NCBI GenBank assembly: GCA_039707655.1
Contig: CM077676.1
Coordinates: 375,352,114 to 375,416,113 of the forward strand
Origin: Elymus sibiricus
Taxonomy: Eukaryota; Streptophyta; Magnoliopsida; Poales; Poaceae
Direction of reading: 5' to 3'
DNA length: 64,000 bases
In this document: positions 34,369-45,559 of the stretch, piece after piece
How the letters are laid out: the number at the start of each line of letters is the position of its first letter
Numbering within the stretch: position 1 is the first letter of the stretch
Made by a program: the position numbers and the translations under genes
The notes under the pieces: generated by a model
What the model was told of the DNA's origin: nothing
The model's database searches: none
The model's input: the letters and a program-made list of their open reading frames with translations, nothing else

Positions 34369-35988
34369 GCATCATTGAAATCATCATGTCTAGCTAAAAA
34401 GGCATTAGAGAAAAGCGCTAGTTGGGAGACAACCCAATAATTATCCTTACTGTATTTGTGTGTCCACATGATTAATATACTGTATTAATCATGTTTTATA
34501 TGTTTTATTTCAATAATGTGCCAAGTAAAGCCTTTGGGATAGTGTGGATGCTTGTTGATTTGATTCTGTGCAAAAATAGAAACTTTTGCGTCCAGTGCTG
34601 GAATTTCTATTCTGTACTGGGGCATGATAAAATTCTGAAATTTTTACAAAGTATTGGTTTACAAAAATTTTACGTTTTCCTAATTTTTCAGAATTTTTGG
34701 AAGTACATAAGTATGGTTTATAATTCTCTCACTACATGTTGTTCTGTTTTTGACAGATTCTGTTTACAATGCATAGTTTGCTTGTTTTAGTGTTTCCATA
34801 GCTCATATTGAGTAATATAAATTATGTAAATGATGGAATACAATAGGAAGTATGTGAGAACAATTATGAATCTTGTCTTGACAGTACCTAAGTGGATGAT
34901 TTATTTTTATCATACTAACCTTTCTCACAAGTTCCGTTAAGTTTTGTGTGATTGAAGTTTTCAAGTTTTGGGTGAGGTATCGATATGAGGAGAATAAGGA
35001 GTGGCAATACCCTAGGCTTGGGGATGCCAAAGGCACCCCAAGGTAATACTCAAGGAAGACTCAAGCGTCTAAGCTTGGGGATGCCCCGGAAGGCATCCCC
35101 TCTTTCGTCTTCAACACTATCGGTAACCTCACTTGGAGCTATATTTTTATTCGCCACATAATATGAGTTTTGCTTGGAGCATAATTTTATTTGTATTTGC
35201 TTGCTGTTATCAATAATCATGTTTTGTATCTTTTAGTTCAATAAAATGTCAAGTATAGCCTTTACCATCCTCATTTTGCAAGTTTATGTGTTGTCGTTTG
35301 AAAACAGAAAGTTTTCTGTTATGTCCTGATTTTTTGTGAATTGTCGACATGATAAAAATCTGAAATTTCTACAAAGTAAGAATGAATGAGTTCTCTGTCA
35401 CGTGGTAATTTTTCAGAATTTTTGGAGTTAGGGAAGTATGAATTTTAAATCCCCCTTTACAGACTGTTCTGTTTTGGCAGATTTCGGTTATGGTTGCATT
35501 GTTTGCATATGTTTGCTTGTTTAATGTTTCTATTTGTGGATAGGAGTATTAAATATGCAGAGGCATTTAGTATGCAATGTTTAATTATAATTTTAGTGAT
35601 TTGTTACATTAGAGAATATTAAGGTCTTGAGTTGATTTATACTAACTTATCTCACGAGTTCTTGTTGAGTTTTGTGTGGATGAAGTTTTTAAAGATTTAG
35701 GAGAAGCCATGATATGAGAGGAATCAAGGAGACACAAGAGCTCAAGCTTGGGGATGCCCAAGGCACCACAAGATAACATTCCAAGAAGTCTCAAGCAACT
35801 AAGCTTGGGGATGCCCCGGTGGGCATCCCACCTTTCTTCATCAACACCTATCGGTTAGCCTAAGTTTTTACTTGTTCACATGATATGTGCTATTCTTGCA
35901 GTGTCCTTTTATTTTCATTTTGTTTGCCATTTGAATAAAATTATCAAATCTGAAATCTTTATTTGGAGAGAGTCTTCACAGAGCTACT
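34369..35988 (+). repeat. Two diverged tandem non-coding modules with PPT-like hairpins
   Basis: Module 1 (about 34510-35190) and module 2 (about 35222-35900) share order: TGCCAAGTAAAGCC-like start, CTGAAATTTTTACA, GTTCTGTTTT...ACAG, GAAGTTTTCAAG, then two PPT-like hairpins. In module 1 the hairpins are 35017-35042 and 35077-35100; in module 2 the second is 35807-35830. The Sabrina-like element carries one module at 25793-26470. No coding potential. Confidence 0.65.
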
Positions 35989-37522
35989 TGATAACCCACA
36001 AGTATAGGGGATCCTTTGTAGCCTTTCTCGATAAATAAGAGTGTCGAACCCAATGAGGAGCTAAAGGTAGAATTAATATCCCCTTCAAGTTCTGTCGACC
36101 ACCGATACAACTCTACGCACACTTGACGTTTGCTTTACCTAGAACAAGTATGAAACTAGAAGTACTTTGTAGATGTATTGCTAGAACTACTTTGCAAGAA
36201 TAAAACTAGGAGTACTTTGCGAGAATAAAACTACGAGTAATTTGCAAGATAATAAAAGTTAGTTATTTAGTAGAAATCTTTTTGTAACACAAGAGAAAGA
36301 TTTGTCCCTAGGCAATCAATAACTAGACCGGTAATCATTATTGCAATTTTATATGAGGGAGAGGCATGAGCTAACATACTTTCCATACTTGGATCATATG
36401 CACTTATGATTGGAACTCTAGCAAGCATCCGCAACTACCAAAGATCATTAAGGTAAAACCCAACCATAGCATTAAGTAACAAGTCCTCTTTACTCCCATA
36501 CGCAACAACCCCCTTACTCGGGTGTAAGCTTCTGTCACTCTAGCCGCCCACTATAAGAGAATTATGAATGTATTGCAAACCCTACAGCGGGAATCCCTCA
36601 CGCTTGCGCGACACGGAGGGCACCATAGGACAACACCAAAATAAAACATACAACTCAAACCAATCATGATCATCGATCAATCCATAAGACAAAACGAATC
36701 TAGTCAAACATCATAGGATGGCCACATATCATTGGATAATAATATATAGAGTTAAGCACCATGTTTAAGTAGAGATTACAGTGGGGGAAGAGGTGTTACA
36801 CCGCTGCATAGAGGGGGAGAGAGTTGGTGTTGACGGCGGCGAAGTTGTTGATGTAGATCGCTGTCACGATGGTTCCCCCGGCGGCGTTCCGGTGCCACCG
36901 GGAGAGAGGGGGAGAGATCCCCCCTCCTTCTTCCTCTTCTTCCTTGGCCTCCCCCTAGATAGGAGGAGAGTTTCCCCTCTGGTCCATGGCCGCCATGGCT
37001 CCCGAAGGGGAGGAGCCCCTCCGATATTGGATCTCTCTCTCTGTTCTCTTCTGTTTCGTGTTCCTGTTTTCTGGCCCTTCACCGTTTCTTAAATTCCCGG
37101 AGATCCATAACTCTGATTGGGCTGAAATTTTGAGGGGATTTTTATCCGGATATTATCTTCCTTGCGGCAGAATGACACCCTCAACCAACCTACAGGGGAG
37201 CCACAAGCCCCCTAGGCGCGCCCAAGGGGGCCCGCGCCCTCCAGGCTTGCCGTGTCCTCGGGCATCGTCTCGCGTTGATTATTTTTCTCAAAAATCACAT
37301 ATATTCCAAAAGAAATCTCCATAAATTTTTATCGCGTTTGGACTTCGTTTGATATGGATTTTCTGCGAAACAAAAAACATGCAACAAACAGGAACTGGCA
37401 CTGGGCACTGGATCAATATGTTAGTCCCAAAAAATCATATAAAATGTTGCCAAAAGTATGTGGAAATTGTAGGATAATGGCATGAAACAATCAAAAATTA
37501 TAGATACGATGGAGACGTATCA
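35989..37522 (-). mobile_element. Solo LTR of an Athila-type element, minus strand
   Basis: 1534 bp, minus strand from TGATACGTCTCCATCGTATC to ATACTTGTGGGTTATCA, with perfect TSD ctact on both sides (35984-35988, 37523-37527). No interior or second LTR, so it arose by LTR-LTR recombination. It contains the GC-rich hairpin segment near 37200-37240. Its final 25 bp match the WHAM-like LTR although the LTR bodies differ. Confidence 0.9.
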
Positions 37523-37527
37523 CTACT

Positions 37528-38947
37528 TAATTGTTTAAATACTCATTGATCTTCACTTATATCTTTTGGAGTAGTTTGTCATTTACTCTCGTGCTTCACT
37601 TATATCCCAAGAGTAAATGTTTGAATGAATTGAATATAATAAATATGAAATTATATATGCTTCATATGCTTGTCCCATGGGGAGTAATGACTTCACATAT
37701 AAGAAGTATAAGTGGTAAAATTTATTGAAATTTAGCAAACACAGCATTGGTCACTTGAGCAATTCATGAAAGAATATTGAAGGAAGAGAGGTTTCACATA
37801 TAAATATACTATCTTGGACATCTTCTATGATTGTGAGCCCCCATTAATTATTTTCAACCTTGATCAAGTAGTTGATGTTGGACAAGGAAGACAACGTAAT
37901 GGGTTATGTTTGTTTATATTCACATAGATGTTATATTGTCATGGATCCTCTAACATGTGGTGCTTGCTCATAATCTTTTGCTAGCCAAAATTTCGTACTA
38001 AGTAGAAATACTACTTGTGCATCCAAAACCCCTTAAACCCAGTTTCTTGCCATGAGAGTCCACTATATCTACCTATGGATTGAATAAGATCCTTCAAGTA
38101 AGTTGTCATCGGTGCAAAAGCAATAAAATTTGCTCCTAAATATGTATGAACTTTTATTGTAAGGCAAAATAAGCTTTGTACGATCTTGTGATGGTGAAGA
38201 AATAAAAGTGACAGACTGCATAATAAAGGTTGCTATCACAAGGGACAATATAAAGTGACGTTCCTTTGCATTAAGAGTTTGCACATCCAAAAATAAAAAG
38301 CGCATGACAACCTCTGCTTCCCTCTACGAAGGGCCTATCTTTTACTTTATGTATTTACTTTTATGCAAGAGTCAATAGTGTTCTTCTCTATTCTGTTTTT
38401 ATTTTCTCTCTTGGCAAGCATCATGTGGTGGGGAAAGATCCAGGCACATATATCCAGTTGAATATAGATGATCATGAGTTATTATTGTTAACATTATCCC
38501 TGAGATAAATAAGTTGGGAGGCAAAACATTAAGCCCCTATCTTCCTATGTGTTTGACTGAAACGGTTTGTTCTAAAAATATGCTTTGAGTGTCAGCAATC
38601 ATGGAAGATTATATGATAGTTTAGTATGTGGAATTTGCTAAATCAAAGCTCTTACATAGACCCTTCCTGAAAATAAGATGAATTGCAATTGTTTGATGAC
38701 TGAGAACATAGTTTGTTAGTTTTCAAGAAAGTTTATGATCTATACTTTAACATGTGAATAGCTTGCTACTTGATCATGAGAAGTTTTATGAGATGAGCTA
38801 CTGTCTATGATATATAATGATGCTAGAAAAAGTGTTTGGAATTATCATTGATCAAACTTATGCACTATGCTAGCATTCACACTTCATAAATTATTTCTTT
38901 TATCATTTACCTACTCGAGGACGAGTAGGAATTAAGCTTGGGGATGT
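37528..38947 (+). other. Non-coding 3' interior of plus Athila element with polypurine tract
   Basis: No credible ORF. Contains the Athila conserved blocks (37970-38090 and 38311-38350), then GAGGACGAG and TTAAGCTTGGGGATGT against the 3' LTR. Confidence 0.65.
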
Positions 38948-40595
38948 TGATACGTCTCCAACGTATCTATAATTTATGAAGTATTCATGTCATGTTTACA
39001 ATAATTTTATATGGATTTGGTATGATTTGATTAGAACTAACACGGACTGACATTGTTTTCAGCAGAACTACCGTGGTGTTGGTTTGTGTGCAAAAATAAA
39101 AGTTCTCGGAATAGGCTGAAATTTTACGGTGATTTTTTGTGGACCAAAGGAGACCCCCGAAGCTTCGAGGAAGGACCAGAAGCCTCACGAGGAAGCGACA
39201 AGCCTGGGGGGCGCGCCCTCCCCCCCCCAGGGTACGGGAGCAGGCTTGTTGTTCCCTCGTGGGACCCCTTGACATGAAACCAACGCCAAAAATTCCTATA
39301 AATACCAAAAACCCTAGAAAGAAACCTAGAACTTCCATGCCACCGCCGCAAGCCTCTGTACCGAAGAAAACCCATCTGGAGCTCCGTTCTGGCACCCTGC
39401 CGGAGGGGGAAATCATCACCGGAGGCCATCTTCATCATCCCGGCGGTCTCCATGACGAGGAGGGAGTAGTTCACCCTCGGGGCTGAGGGTATGTACCAGT
39501 AGCTATGTGTTTGATCTCTCTCTCTCTCTCGTGTTCTTGATTTGGCATGATCTTGATGTATTGCGAGCTTTGTTAATATAGTTGGATCATATGGTGTTTC
39601 TTCCCTCTCTATCTTCTTGTGATGGATTGAGTCTTTCCCTTTGAGGTTTCGTTATTGTCGGATTGAATATTTCAGATTTGAGAACACTTGATGTATGTCT
39701 TGCATGTGGATACCCGTGGTGACAATGGGGTATTCTATTGAGTCACTTGATGTATGTTTTGTTGATCAACTCGCGGATTCCTGTGACCTTGGGGTGATCT
39801 AGGCATAGGGGTTTGTTGCACGTTTTCATTATCTTTTCTCTGATAAGAAACTTTGGGGTACACTTTGAAGTTCTTTGTGTGGATTGAATATTATGAATCT
39901 GAAGTTGTTTTGATGCATATCGAATAATCAACTCACGGATACTTGTGGTGACATTGGAGTAACTAGGTGACATTAGAGTTGGTTGATGCGTATCATATGG
40001 TGTTATTTTAGTACAAACTCAAGGGCTGTTTGTGACACTTATAGGGATGGCTCAATAGATTGATCGGAAAGGATAACTTTGAGGTGGTTTCGTACCCTAC
40101 AACAATTTCATCTTATGTTCTCCACTAATAGGAACTTTGGAGTGATTCTTTATCGCACGTTGAGGGATTGTTATATGATTCAACTACGTTAGCACTGTTG
40201 AGAGATTGCACTAGTGAAAGTATGAACCCTAGGCCTTGTTTCCAAGCATTGCAATATCGTTTGTGCTCACTTTTGTTACTTGCTACCTTGCTGTTTTTAT
40301 ATTTTCAGATTACAAAAACCTATATCTACTATCCATACTACACTTGTATCACCATCTCTTTGCCGAACTAGTGCACCTATACAATTTACCATTGTATTGG
40401 GTGTGTTGGGGACACAAGAGATTTCTTGTATTTGATTGCAGGGTTGTTTGAGAGAGACCATCTTCATCCTACACCTCCCACGGATTGATAAACCTTAGGT
40501 CATCCACTTGAGAGAAATTTGCTACTGTTCTACAAAACTCTGCACTTGGAGTCCCAACAACGTCTACAAGAATAGAAGTTGCGTAGTAGACATCA
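38948..40595 (+). repeat. 3' LTR of plus Athila element
   Basis: 1648 bp, uninterrupted version of 11177-11978 plus 32423-33263. TATA box at 39297-39304. A CT-dinucleotide run lies near 39514-39529. Confidence 0.9.
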
Positions 40596-41221
40596 GTATG
40601 CAGGCGGCGTGCAATGATAGCTCCCAAGCTAAAAGTGTTATCGCCGCGAATAGCACGACGCAAGATGGTGAGGTCAGGGGCACTGAGCGTACCACCTTCC
40701 TCCCTGGCAGTCAAGCATTTCCCTATGAATAAAGCAAAGTAGTGCACAGCAGGAAAATGCAAGGTAGTAACACGGGCTTTCGACACGCCCCTTAATTCTC
40801 CCATAGTCAAAGTGTGAAGGAAGTCCTCGAACTCCTCAGGCCGAGGCTCCCTCAAATCCCCATCAGAAGGGATCAAGCATATCTCACAAAACTCAGCTAG
40901 TGTCAACTCATGATGTTCAGCATATAAATCAAAACGCACCATGGGGATATCGAGCCTAGGCATGAAGTAAAAATTTTGCACAAAGGAATTTGTAAGGATG
41001 TGGTGCTGGTCACACTCATCTGCGAGGAAGTCGGTCAACCCAGCGTTCGCAACAAATTGTGCGAACTCTTGACGGAACCCGGCTTCGTTCATGAAGGTGT
41101 TGTGCGGCCACTCGCACGGTCGGACCTCCGTCCTGCGCGAAATGTTGAGGTCATGGTCATAGGCATCCCCAAGGACACCCTTGGAGCTCCGGCTCGAAGA
41201 ACCTCTCCGAAGGAAGTTCAT
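40596..41221 (-). pseudogene. Athila env-position ORF, N-terminal half
   Basis: ATG at 41221-41219, 18 bases after a predicted acceptor (eight T then CAG). The N-terminus is basic and Ser/Arg-rich (MNFLRRGSSSRSSKG), followed by a globular region with RFDLYAEHHELTLAEFCEI, LHFPAVHYFALFIGKCL and LSAPDLTILRRAI, common to grass Athila-type ORFs. There is no signal peptide or clear membrane anchor, so despite its position after gag-pol nothing here shows a surface protein. The frame is cut in the codons after RRLH by the 29-kb insertion and resumes at 11171. Confidence 0.7.
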
Positions 41222-41239
41222 TTTCCTAAGAACAAATTT

Positions 41240-41460
41240 CTGAAAAAAAATTGGACCACAAAAAGATGTTAACAAAACTTCACAAGATTGATAGCAACTA
41301 CTCATACAAGTGCCTAGAGGCTATATCAAGCATCCAAACCACTTAGAACTCAAAGAATTTAACATGCAAGCTCATTTCCAGTAGCACCAATAGCAGCAAT
41401 TTATGCAAAATATAATCCACTAAAGCAAAAACTAATTGGAGCAATGGGAGAGTCACATAC
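41240..41460 (-). other. Possible leader intron before env-position ORF
   Basis: Minus strand CTTG|GTATGT at 41460 and a T-rich tract ending TCAG at 41240. Spliced env transcripts are known for the barley Athila-type element Bagy-2, so a subgenomic mRNA is plausible; not tested here. Confidence 0.4.
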
Positions 41461-41858
41461 CAAGGAGCAATCCCTCAAAATAGTTTCGGAAACGAAGCTC
41501 CGAGCAAAGAGATCGAAAATCTCAGGTTTGGGAGTAAGAACACGAGAGAGAGCTACAAAGATTCTTTTTTCTGGAGGTAGGAGATGAAGTGGGCTGAAGA
41601 GATAAGTGAGTGTGTCCCTGAGGGACCCACAAGGCATCTTGGCATGCCCTGGGGGGTGGCCGCGCCCTATTGCCTTGTGGGCAACAGGTGCACCCCCCCT
41701 GGGTTGTTTTCAGTGCCAAAAATTCTTAAATATTCCAAAAAAAACCATGTTAAAATTTTATCACATTCCGAGCACTTCTATTTTAGGGTCATTTTTTTAT
41801 TGCATGGATAATTCAGAAAACAGGATAATCATGGCATTTTGCTTTATTATCATTGAAC

Positions 41859-42152
41859 ACCCTTTTCATAAGAAGATAAGATTTTATTATCATTGAACTC
41901 ACATAGGTAGGGAAGGTGTTTTTTAGGGTTCTTAGAGCAACAAGTAAAATCATAAATTTCACATATATTCCAAGCATAGCATAGCAAACTATTTATTTGA
42001 TGCCATAGGAGTCTCCCCTTTTGGGACAAACGGTGACGCACAAAATGAGCATGCTCATCTAATGATTTTCCCTCAACTAAACTAGTTGGGGTTTCAGCAC
42101 GAGCACAAATGGATCGAAGATGATCCAAGTAGAAAACCTTAAGTGGATCCAT
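41859..42152 (-). pseudogene. Start of internal ORF of minus Sabrina-like element
   Basis: ATG at 42152 begins MDPLKVFYLDHLRSICAR. About 95 residues with several Cys/Trp are visible before the deletion junction near 41859. Differs from the ORF of the element at 24931. No motif recognised; could be a gag N-terminus. Confidence 0.4.
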
Positions 42153-42384
42153 AGCTATCTTATTTTTCTTAAAACTTTTCTGTTTTTGAGTGTTGACATG
42201 ATAGTGATTTCACGCAAAGTAAGTAGACAAGCAAACGAGAAAAAGGCAAACGCGAAAATATTTTTGTATTTTTGTAAAAACTTTTTAGAAGTGGGGGAGA
42301 TGAAAACGAGAGGCAAAGGCAAATAAAATAAATGCAAGGAGATGAAAGTTTATGCGTAGGTACTTGATAGATGTTGATGATGTC

Positions 42385-42402
42385 TCCCCGGCAACGGCGC
42401 CA
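42385..42402 (-). other. Primer-binding site, tRNA-Asp type (minus Sabrina-like)
   Basis: Minus strand TGGCGCCGTTGCCGGGGA, a perfect match, 11 bases after the LTR end at 42414. Confidence 0.9.
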
Positions 42403-42413
42403 GAAATTCTTCC

Positions 42414-43976
42414 TGCTACTTGTGAGCTGCGTTGGGATTTCCCCGAAGAGGAGAGGATGATGCAGTATAGTAGAGATAAGTATTTCCCTCAGTTATGAAA
42501 CCAAGGTTATCAATCCAGTAGGAGAATCACGCAACAACTCGTTAGCAGCACCTGCACACAAAACAACAAATCCTCGCACCCAACACGAACAAGGGGTTGT
42601 CAATCCCTTGGCGGTTAATTGCAAGATTAAATTGTATGGTGATAGATAGATATATCGAAAAAAATACAAAATAAAATAAATAAAGTAAAATTGCAGCAAG
42701 GTATTTTTAGGATTTTCAATATATGATAAAGGTAGACCCAGGGGCCATAGTTTTCACTAGAGGCTTCTCTCTTGAAAGTAGCATACGGTGGGTGAACAAA
42801 TTACTGTTGGGCAATTGATAGAAGAGCAAATAATCATGACGATATCCAAGGCAATGATCATGTATATAGGCATCACGTCAGAGACAAGTAGACCGAAACG
42901 ATTCTGCATCTACTACTATTACTCCACACATCGACCGCTATCCAGCATGCATCTAGAGTATTAAGTTCATAAAGAACGGAGTAACGCCTTAAGCAAGATG
43001 ACATGATGTAGACAAAATAAACTCATGCATGAATAAACCCCATATTTTTACCCTTAATAGCAACGATACATACGTGTCATGTCCTTTTCTGTCACTGGGA
43101 TTGAGCACCGCAAGATCGAACCCATTACAAAGCACCTCTCCCATTGCAAGATAAATCAATCTAGTTGGCCAAACCAAATCAATAGATCGGAGAGAAATAC
43201 GAAGCTATAACAATCATGCATAAAAGAGTTCAGAGAAAACTCAAATAATATTCATGGATAATCTGATCATAAACTCACAATTCATCGGATCCCAACAAAC
43301 ACACCGCAAAAAGTGATTACATCGGATAGAACTCCAAGAACATCGAGGAGAACATTGTATTGAAGATCAAAAAGAGAGAAGAAGCCATCTAGCTACTAAC
43401 TATGGACCCGAAGGTCTGTGGTAAACTACTCACGCATCATCGGAAGGGCAACAAGGTTGATGGAGAGCCCCTCCGTGATCGAATCCCCCTCCGGCAGAGT
43501 GCCGGCAAAGGCCTCCAGATGGGATCTCTCGAGAACAGGAACTAGCGGCGGCGGAAAAAGTATTTCGTGGACTCCCCTGTTGGTTTCCTGATTTTAGAGA
43601 ATTTATAGAGGTGGAATTAGGTCAAACAGAGCAGAGGTGGTCCCACGAGGCACCAGGGCACGCCACCCCCCTGGGGCGCGCCCTGGTGGCTCGTGGCCAC
43701 CTCCTCTGTCTTCTGACCCTCTCCCGAAGCTTCTAGTATCTCTTATGTCCAGAAAAAAATCTCCAAAAAGTTTCATGGCATTTGGACTTTGTTTGGTACT
43801 GATATTCTGAAAAACCAAAAACAGGCAAAAAACAGCAACTGGCATTGGGCACTAAGTTAATAGGTTAGTCCCAAAAAATGATATATAATTGCTTGTAAAT
43901 GTATATAAAACATCCAAGATTGATACTATAATAGCATGGAACAATCAAAAATTATAGATACATTGGAGACGTATCA
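42414..43976 (-). repeat. LTR of minus Sabrina-like element
   Basis: Minus strand starts TGATACGTCTCCAATGTATC: the terminal hairpin is broken here by a CG-to-TG change. TATA box complement at 43600-43607. Ends CACAAGTAGCA. Confidence 0.88.
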
Positions 43977-45559
43977 GTTATCAAGATCAATAGCAGGTTC
44001 TATTTCTACATCATTATCTGGTTGAGCCTCAACATGAACATCATCATTATCATTATCAATAGGTGGATGTTCATTACCAGATTGTGTCTCCGCATCAGAA
44101 ATAGAAACATCATTTTGGTTCTCAGGAGGTTTTTCTATCTCAGGTTCACTAGAAGCATGCAAAGTCCTATCATTTTTCTTTTTCTTTTTCTTTTTCTTCT
44201 TAGATGGAATAGGTACATCAATATTCATTCATTGAGAATCTTGCTCAATTCTTTTAGGATGACCTTCAGGATATTGAAGATCCTGAGTCATTCTACCTCC
44301 TCTAGTAACAACTCTAACAGCATGATCCTTCATTTTATTATTCATCTCATCAAGCAAATCATTTTGTGACTTAGCAATTTGTTCTAACTGAGTCTGGACC
44401 ATAGAAGCATGTTTACTTAAGCATTTAACATCATTAGTAGTTCTAAACATCAAATCACTCAAGCGTTCAATCATGATGGCATTTCGTTTTAATTGATTGC
44501 TAACATACATATTGAAATTCTCTTGCTTAACAATGTAGTTATCAACATTGACTAGCAGATTTATTATAGGGAATATCACTTTCATCAAATCTACGAAGAT
44601 AATTTACCTCTACTACCTGTGTCAGGATATCAAGCCCGTGTATTTCTTCAATAGGTGGTAGATTCTTAACATCTTCAGTTTTAATACCTTTTTCCTTCAT
44701 AGATTTCTTAGCTTCTTGCATATCTTCAGGACTGAGGAATAGAATACCTCTTTTCTTCGGAGTTGGCTTAGGTGGAGGTTCAGGAAGTGTCCAATCATCG
44801 GCATTTCTCAATATATTATTCAATAGTTCTTCAGCCTATCCAACAGTTCATTCCCTGAAAACAGAACCAGCACAACTATCTAGGTAGTCCCTAGAAGCAT
44901 TAGTTAGGTCATTATAAAAGATATCAAGTATTTCATTTTCTTAAGACGATGATCAGGCAAAGCTTTAAGTAATTGGAGAAGCCTCCCCCAAGCTTGAGGG
45001 AGATTCTCTTCTTCAATTTGCACAAAGTTAAATATTTCCTGTAAGGCAGCTTGTTTCTTATGAGCAGGAAAATATTTTTCAGAGAAGTAATATATCATAT
45101 CCTGGGGACTGCGCACACAATCAGGGGCAAGAGTATTAAACCATATCTTAGCATCACCTTTTAATGAGAAAGGAAACAACTTAAGAAAGTAGTAGTAGCG
45201 AATTTTTTCCTCATGAGCAAATAGGGTGGCAATATCATTCAACTTAGTAAGGTGTGCCACAACAGTTTCAGTTTCATAACCATGAAAAGGATCAGATTCA
45301 ACCAAAGTAATTAACTCAGGATCGACAGAGAATTCATAGTCCTTATCAGTAACAAATATAGGAGAGGTAGCAAACTTAGGATCATATTTCATTCTCTCCA
45401 TCATAGACTTTCCTTTCATCTTAGCCAGCAATTTTCTAACATCATCTCTATCATTACAAGCAAGAATTGCTCAAGCTGTCTCTCCATCAAAAACATAACC
45501 ATCAGGTATCTTAGGCATTTCAAATCTAGTGGGAGAACTAGGCATAATAGATGAATCAT
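43977..45559 (-). pseudogene. Athila gag of WHAM-like element (broken at both ends)
   Basis: Minus-strand coding region cut on the right by element X at 45560 and on the left by the Sabrina-like LTR at 43976. Near the start it reads MPSSPTRFEMPKIPDGYV; TGA near 45492 is likely a CGA change. The gag core follows: FPFSLKGDAKIWFNTL and YFPAHKKQAALQEIFNF, then EENLPQAWGR (about 45200-45000). Two compensating frameshifts bracket 44589-44903. The linker with the lysine run and acidic stretch ends at 43977 and aligns with 4800-5239. Gag would form the particle and bind RNA. Confidence 0.82.

Larger units (their letters stand above)
11177..40595 (+). mobile_element. Plus-strand Athila-type non-autonomous element (contains nested T1 and a solo LTR)
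   Basis: 5' LTR 11177-11978 plus 32423-33263 (about 1643 bp), 3' LTR 38948-40595 (1648 bp), Asp-tRNA PBS at 33274, polypurine tract at about 38932-38947. Flanks gtgtg (11172-11176) and gtatg (40596-40600) form a TSD with one mismatch. The interior has one acidic ORF and long non-coding modules; gag, protease, RT and integrase are absent, so it depended on another element for mobility. In the first roughly 150 bp the two LTRs differ at about nine positions. Confidence 0.88.
40596..41842 (-). mobile_element. WHAM-like Athila element, env-position region, minus strand
   Basis: Continuation of the element interrupted at 11176. Minus-strand order: a GC-rich hairpin segment (41842-41590) resembling an LTR part, a leader with a possible 221-bp intron (41460-41240), and the N-terminal half of the env-position ORF. 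The same GC-rich segment precedes the break at 3529 in the other copy. Confidence 0.75.
41859..43976 (-). mobile_element. Sabrina-like element, minus strand, 5' part only
   Basis: Minus strand: LTR 43976-42414 (1563 bp), Asp-tRNA PBS 42402-42385, leader, and the start of an ORF (42152-41859). The interior stops near 41859 at a junction with WHAM-like sequence; the 3' part, the 3' LTR and the adjoining WHAM-like gag/protease sequence are missing. The right end sits in the gag linker of the WHAM-like element. At its left end a 16-bp direct repeat brackets the junction. Confidence 0.8.

Noticed and set aside
40469..40595. Extension of the env-position ORF into 40469-40595
   Set aside because: These codons belong to the inserted LTR; the genuine continuation is at 11171-10778.
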